From CAYWKL01 sp964459095 (lineage in GTDB: Bacteria > Patescibacteriota > Microgenomatia > Daviesbacterales > UBA10151): DNA of 64,000 bases. The DNA is taken from assembly GCA_964459095.1 (NCBI GenBank), contig CAYWKL010000001.1, positions 1 through 64,000 on the forward strand. The letters run 5' to 3'. The notes under the pieces are model-generated. The model searched no databases. It was not told the DNA's origin and was given only the letters and a program-made list of their open reading frames with translations. Made by a program: the position numbers and the translations under genes. Of this stretch, positions 61,291 through 64,000 are shown piece after piece. Positions within the stretch are counted from its first letter, which is position 1. Each line of letters starts with the position of its first letter.

Positions 61291-62195
61291 CAGTTTGAAA
61301 TTTTATTTTTGGCTTTTTGTACAAGCCTTTTGAGGAGATTTTTTGGAAGATTGCCATATTTAAACCAATAATCAATTTCCTTTTGCGCTTGCCTTTTTTC
61401 TAAATCCAAATCAGCTAGCGAAATCTCTTTCTCCTGGAACTTTTCATATTCCCACATTCTTAAATATAGAACAAAAAAAGAAAAAGCCTGAAGTACGCTT
61501 AAGGCTAGACCATGCAGCCCATCTTTGAAACCTTTATTTGCAAAAAAACGCCCTAAAAACTCAGAAGTGGGTTTTTTTATTAGATCTTTCCAGTCAAATT
61601 TATATCCTTCTTTTCTAAGCTCTTTTGCTTGGATTTCACTGTAACGGATCATTCTTTGTAAGTACTGGCTAATTGAATTGTAGTGATAGTGGATTATTGC
61701 CCATCTTTCCTCTGGTGGTACTTTTACACCCTGGCCTTCTACTTTTGGTTTACTATGTATTTTGTTCCCCCAAAAACTTCTGCCTTTTCTAAAAAAACGT
61801 ATTTGATAGTCTGGCCACCACAAAGAAGCCTTCATCCATTTTCCGAAAATAATGTTTTTTCTTGGTATCTCCAGGTAGTTTGATACTGTGTGTTTGTTTA
61901 CAAAATCCTTTATATAATCTGCTAAGGAAGAAGGTATTTCCTCGTCTGCATCAACTATTAAAACCCACTCGTGAGATGCTTTTGAAATCACAAAATTTCT
62001 TGCTGGCTCAACATATCCTATTCTCTTGTGAAAAATAACTATCGCTCCTAATTTTTTTGCAATTACTGGGGTATCATCATCAGAGTGCATATCACAAACT
62101 ACAATCTCATCTACCCAGCTTAGTGAGTTAATCACCCTCTCGATAGTTTTTTCTTCATTAAAAGTATTTATTACAGCAGTAATTTTTCCATTCAT
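61290..62195 (-). CDS. GT2 glycosyltransferase, WaaE/KdtX-like
   Basis: This 301-residue GT-A enzyme has VINTFNEEKTI, VCDMHSDDDT and IVDADEEIP (D82-A-D84-E85), with the WWPDYQIRFFRKG and HYHYNSISQYLQRMIRYSE segments of the WaaE-like branch. The C-terminal part is basic and helical with one hydrophobic stretch (about 222-242). It is the third member of this subgroup in the window. It lies 22 bases after the GT-C gene upstream. Confidence 0.87.
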   Translation of the reverse strand: MNGKITAVINTFNEEKTIERVINSLSWVDEIVVCDMHSDDDTPVIAKKLGAIVIFHKRIGYVEPARNFVISKASHEWVLIVDADEEIPSSLADYIKDFVNKHTVSNYLEIPRKNIIFGKWMKASLWWPDYQIRFFRKGRSFWGNKIHSKPKVEGQGVKVPPEERWAIIHYHYNSISQYLQRMIRYSEIQAKELRKEGYKFDWKDLIKKPTSEFLGRFFANKGFKDGLHGLALSVLQAFSFFVLYLRMWEYEKFQEKEISLADLDLEKRQAQKEIDYWFKYGNLPKNLLKRLVQKAKNKISN

Positions 62196-62217
62196 GATAT
62201 TTCTACTATACTAAAAT

Positions 62218-63834
62218 TTAGTTCATCTTGAAAATTAATTTCTCTTCACCTAGTGGATTTGATATCGCTTGATATCCCTCTAATTTATCTTTATCAGTAT
62301 TTGAAGTAATAAAAAGTGACTTTCCTTCTAGATTTTTGGCAAAATCTTCAAAATCTTGGGCAGGTAAATTACCTATATAAACATTATCAAATTTTTTAAA
62401 TTCTTTATTTAACAATTTGTTTCTTTTTTTATTTTGGGAAATAATTTTTTCAGGTTTTTGATCTGCAAAAAGAGGGTAAGCATATTCAATATTATCTATC
62501 TTGTCAGATAGTATTACAAAATCAAACTTTTTTTTATTAATGTTTGCAAATTCTGAAGCTTTCTTTGCAGAATATGACCAAAAGTCGCCGTATAGATTTG
62601 GTGACAAAAAGAAAAGTTTTTCTATAAAGAAAATAAGTTGCATTCCAATAAGAAAAATCAAGCAAAAACCAATTACTTTTCCCCATTTTAAAGAAAATAG
62701 ATAAATAAATCCTGAACCTGAAGCTAAAATTAGCGGCGGGAGCATAAAAGAACTTCTTAAGAAATGAGTTACACCCAAAAAAGCGGTTGGCACAGGTGAA
62801 ATTAGAATCCAGAAAAAATTTAAGAAAAATATTTTTTTACTCTTTTTGAATAAAAAGATTAAACCAAAAAAAAGAGCAATAATTTGGGAAAAATATATTG
62901 CTCCAAAATTTGCCATATTATGACGAGGGTTTCCATCACCGCTAAAAATAAGAAATTGTGGCGAAAAATTTTCAAAATATGATTTTAAAAATAGCACAAA
63001 ATATTCATTAGCTTTGTTGTGAAAAATTGATGAAATTTCTCTTGGTAATGAGCTCAACGATCTTTCTTCATTGATTTTTTGAATTACAAATGTATTTTTT
63101 TCTGGATCCGAAAAAATGTTTAACTTTGAAAATCTTTCCTCAGATCCCAGATAAATAGTTTGATAAAAAGAGGCAAAAGCAAAAGACCCTAATATCAACA
63201 CAGCAAAAATTACCTGCAACTTAACTTTTAAAAGATTTGAAATCTTATTTGTAAAAAGAACCAATGTAGGGATGAATAAAAAAAGAGTTAATTTATAAGT
63301 TGGATAAGTATGAATAGCAAATCCAAAAAGAAGGGCAGAGAGTGGATAATACCAACCATTTTCTTTTCCTTTAAGGTACAGGAAAACTCCAAGTACTGAT
63401 AAAAATAAGGCAAAGTGAGCTTCAAATCCTGCTCTACTTAAAGATATGTCCCAGGTTGAAATAGCCATTAGGGAGGCTGCAAAAAGACCGGCTTTTTCAG
63501 AAATCAACTTTTTGCCAATTAAAAAAATTAGAAGTACTAAAAGGACCCCAGACAATGCTGACAGGCTTCGTACACCTAAGGTACTATCTTGAAAAAAAGC
63601 AACAAAAGGGATTGATGCATAGACATATACTGGGGGTCTACCACCTCCCATTGAAAAAAATAGTGGAAAACTTTGGCCTGTTTGATCTTTTCCTGTTTGG
63701 TAAAGAGATTTTGCATCCAATACTATAGTCAACTCATCTCCATAAAGTGCGGGTGGATTGTTGGAAAGATCAATAAATCTTAAAAAAAAGCTAAAAAGTA
63801 AAATTAAAGCAAGCAGTATTGTTGTTTTTTTCAT
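62218..63834 (-). CDS. ArnT/PMT-like GT-C glycosyltransferase (array member)
   Basis: This is a 538-residue protein with YGDELTIVLDA (D33-E34) in the first loop and SPQFLIFSGDGNPRHN in the middle, a very clear copy of the array's GDxNxRH motif. About twelve membrane helices and a tail of about 115 residues. Its ATG overlaps the stop of the partial gene upstream (ATGA, 63831-63834). Confidence 0.87.
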   Translation of the reverse strand: MKKTTILLALILLFSFFLRFIDLSNNPPALYGDELTIVLDAKSLYQTGKDQTGQSFPLFFSMGGGRPPVYVYASIPFVAFFQDSTLGVRSLSALSGVLLVLLIFLIGKKLISEKAGLFAASLMAISTWDISLSRAGFEAHFALFLSVLGVFLYLKGKENGWYYPLSALLFGFAIHTYPTYKLTLFLFIPTLVLFTNKISNLLKVKLQVIFAVLILGSFAFASFYQTIYLGSEERFSKLNIFSDPEKNTFVIQKINEERSLSSLPREISSIFHNKANEYFVLFLKSYFENFSPQFLIFSGDGNPRHNMANFGAIYFSQIIALFFGLIFLFKKSKKIFFLNFFWILISPVPTAFLGVTHFLRSSFMLPPLILASGSGFIYLFSLKWGKVIGFCLIFLIGMQLIFFIEKLFFLSPNLYGDFWSYSAKKASEFANINKKKFDFVILSDKIDNIEYAYPLFADQKPEKIISQNKKRNKLLNKEFKKFDNVYIGNLPAQDFEDFAKNLEGKSLFITSNTDKDKLEGYQAISNPLGEEKLIFKMN

Positions 63835-64000
63835 ATTTTATAAATTCTTATTCCTCCTTCATCATAAATCAGCTCAAAACTTTTTGGTACGTTTAAAAGT
63901 TCTTGATCGGGTTCTAAATATAAATATCTAGCAGAATATTTCTCGGCAAAGTTTTCTAGCTTTTTTCCGGTATCATCCTTAAAGGCCTCTTCTCTAATTC
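63831..64000 (-). CDS. 3' end of a gene cut by the window, probable GT-C tail
   Basis: An open minus-strand frame enters at the window edge and ends at TGA (63833-63831), giving 55 visible residues. The end reads FELIYDEGGIRIYKI, resembling the closing strands of the external soluble domains in the GT-C proteins next door. The stop overlaps the start of the downstream GT-C gene by ATGA, as elsewhere in the array. The bulk of the gene lies beyond the window, so the family is inferred. Confidence 0.65.
   Translation of the reverse strand, partial: IREEAFKDDTGKKLENFAEKYSARYLYLEPDQELLNVPKSFELIYDEGGIRIYKI

Noticed and set aside
1..64000. CRISPR arrays, tRNA/rRNA genes, insertion sequences, prophage or defence genes
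   Set aside because: I found no regularly spaced direct repeats, cloverleaf-like stretches, transposase or phage-type genes; direct long repeats are limited to 1-3554.
1..64000. Recoded genetic code (UGA as glycine) as in some Patescibacteria
   Set aside because: TGA ends many genes at family-typical lengths, including the ATGA overlaps, so UGA acts as a stop here.

Overview
This is an AT-rich, extremely gene-dense bacterial segment in which essentially every gene concerns cell-surface glycans. I read about 51 genes, no rRNA or tRNA, no CRISPR array and no insertion sequence. The longest non-coding gap is about 70 bases. TGA is used as a stop (many ATGA stop/start overlaps), so the genetic code looks standard. 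The large number of ArnT/PMT-type membrane glycosyltransferases (GT-C fold), a secreted DUF5667-type protein, a UPF0104 membrane protein and the tight packing suggest a Candidate Phyla Radiation (Patescibacteria) genome, perhaps Microgenomates-like. That assignment is an inference from gene content; no marker gene is present.

Layout. (1) 1-4832, plus strand: two exact tandem copies of a GT-C gene (the first cut by the window edge), then a sugar aminotransferase with its own promoter. (2) 4829-5761, minus: a DPM1/GtrB-like glycosyltransferase. (3) 5835-12744, plus: GT2 enzymes, methyltransferases and a polytopic membrane protein in overlapping order. (4) 12737-16652, minus: a sugar-nucleotide cassette (cupin, C-methyltransferase, UXS-like SDR, Gfo/Idh oxidoreductase) preceded by an 81-residue ORFan. 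(5) 16709-19146: an inositol-phosphatase-family enzyme and a methyltransferase on plus, and a GT2 on minus. (6) 19221-30653, plus: a methyltransferase, a GT-C, a WbpB/WbpD/WbpE-like set with an epimerase and a second aminotransferase, an acetyltransferase-GT2 fusion, and a GT-C carrying a discoidin-like domain. (7) 30648-32879, minus: UPF0104 protein, methyltransferase, DUF5667 protein. (8) 32934-34103, plus: a membrane-anchored SGNH hydrolase. (9) 34074-64000, minus: an almost gapless 30-kb run of 25 genes with ten ArnT/PMT-like GT-C enzymes (plus the tail of an eleventh), a PIG-V-like mannosyltransferase, GT2 and GT4 enzymes, one Wzx-like flippase and a secreted NodB-like fusion protein.

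Working model (inference). Soluble enzymes make modified NDP-sugars: amino, acetylated, C-methylated and uronic types. DPM1/GtrB-like GT2 enzymes load sugars onto polyprenyl phosphate. Other GT2 and GT4 enzymes assemble lipid-linked chains on the cytoplasmic side. The flippase moves them out, and the GT-C enzymes add single sugars outside from polyprenyl-phosphate donors. I see no initiating phosphoglycosyltransferase, Wzy polymerase or ABC exporter here.

Two layout signals stand out. Gene starts that are not coupled to an upstream gene repeatedly have a -10-like hexamer 7-12 nt before the start codon, which predicts leaderless or near-leaderless mRNAs. In addition, all five convergent gene pairs overlap within their coding sequence.
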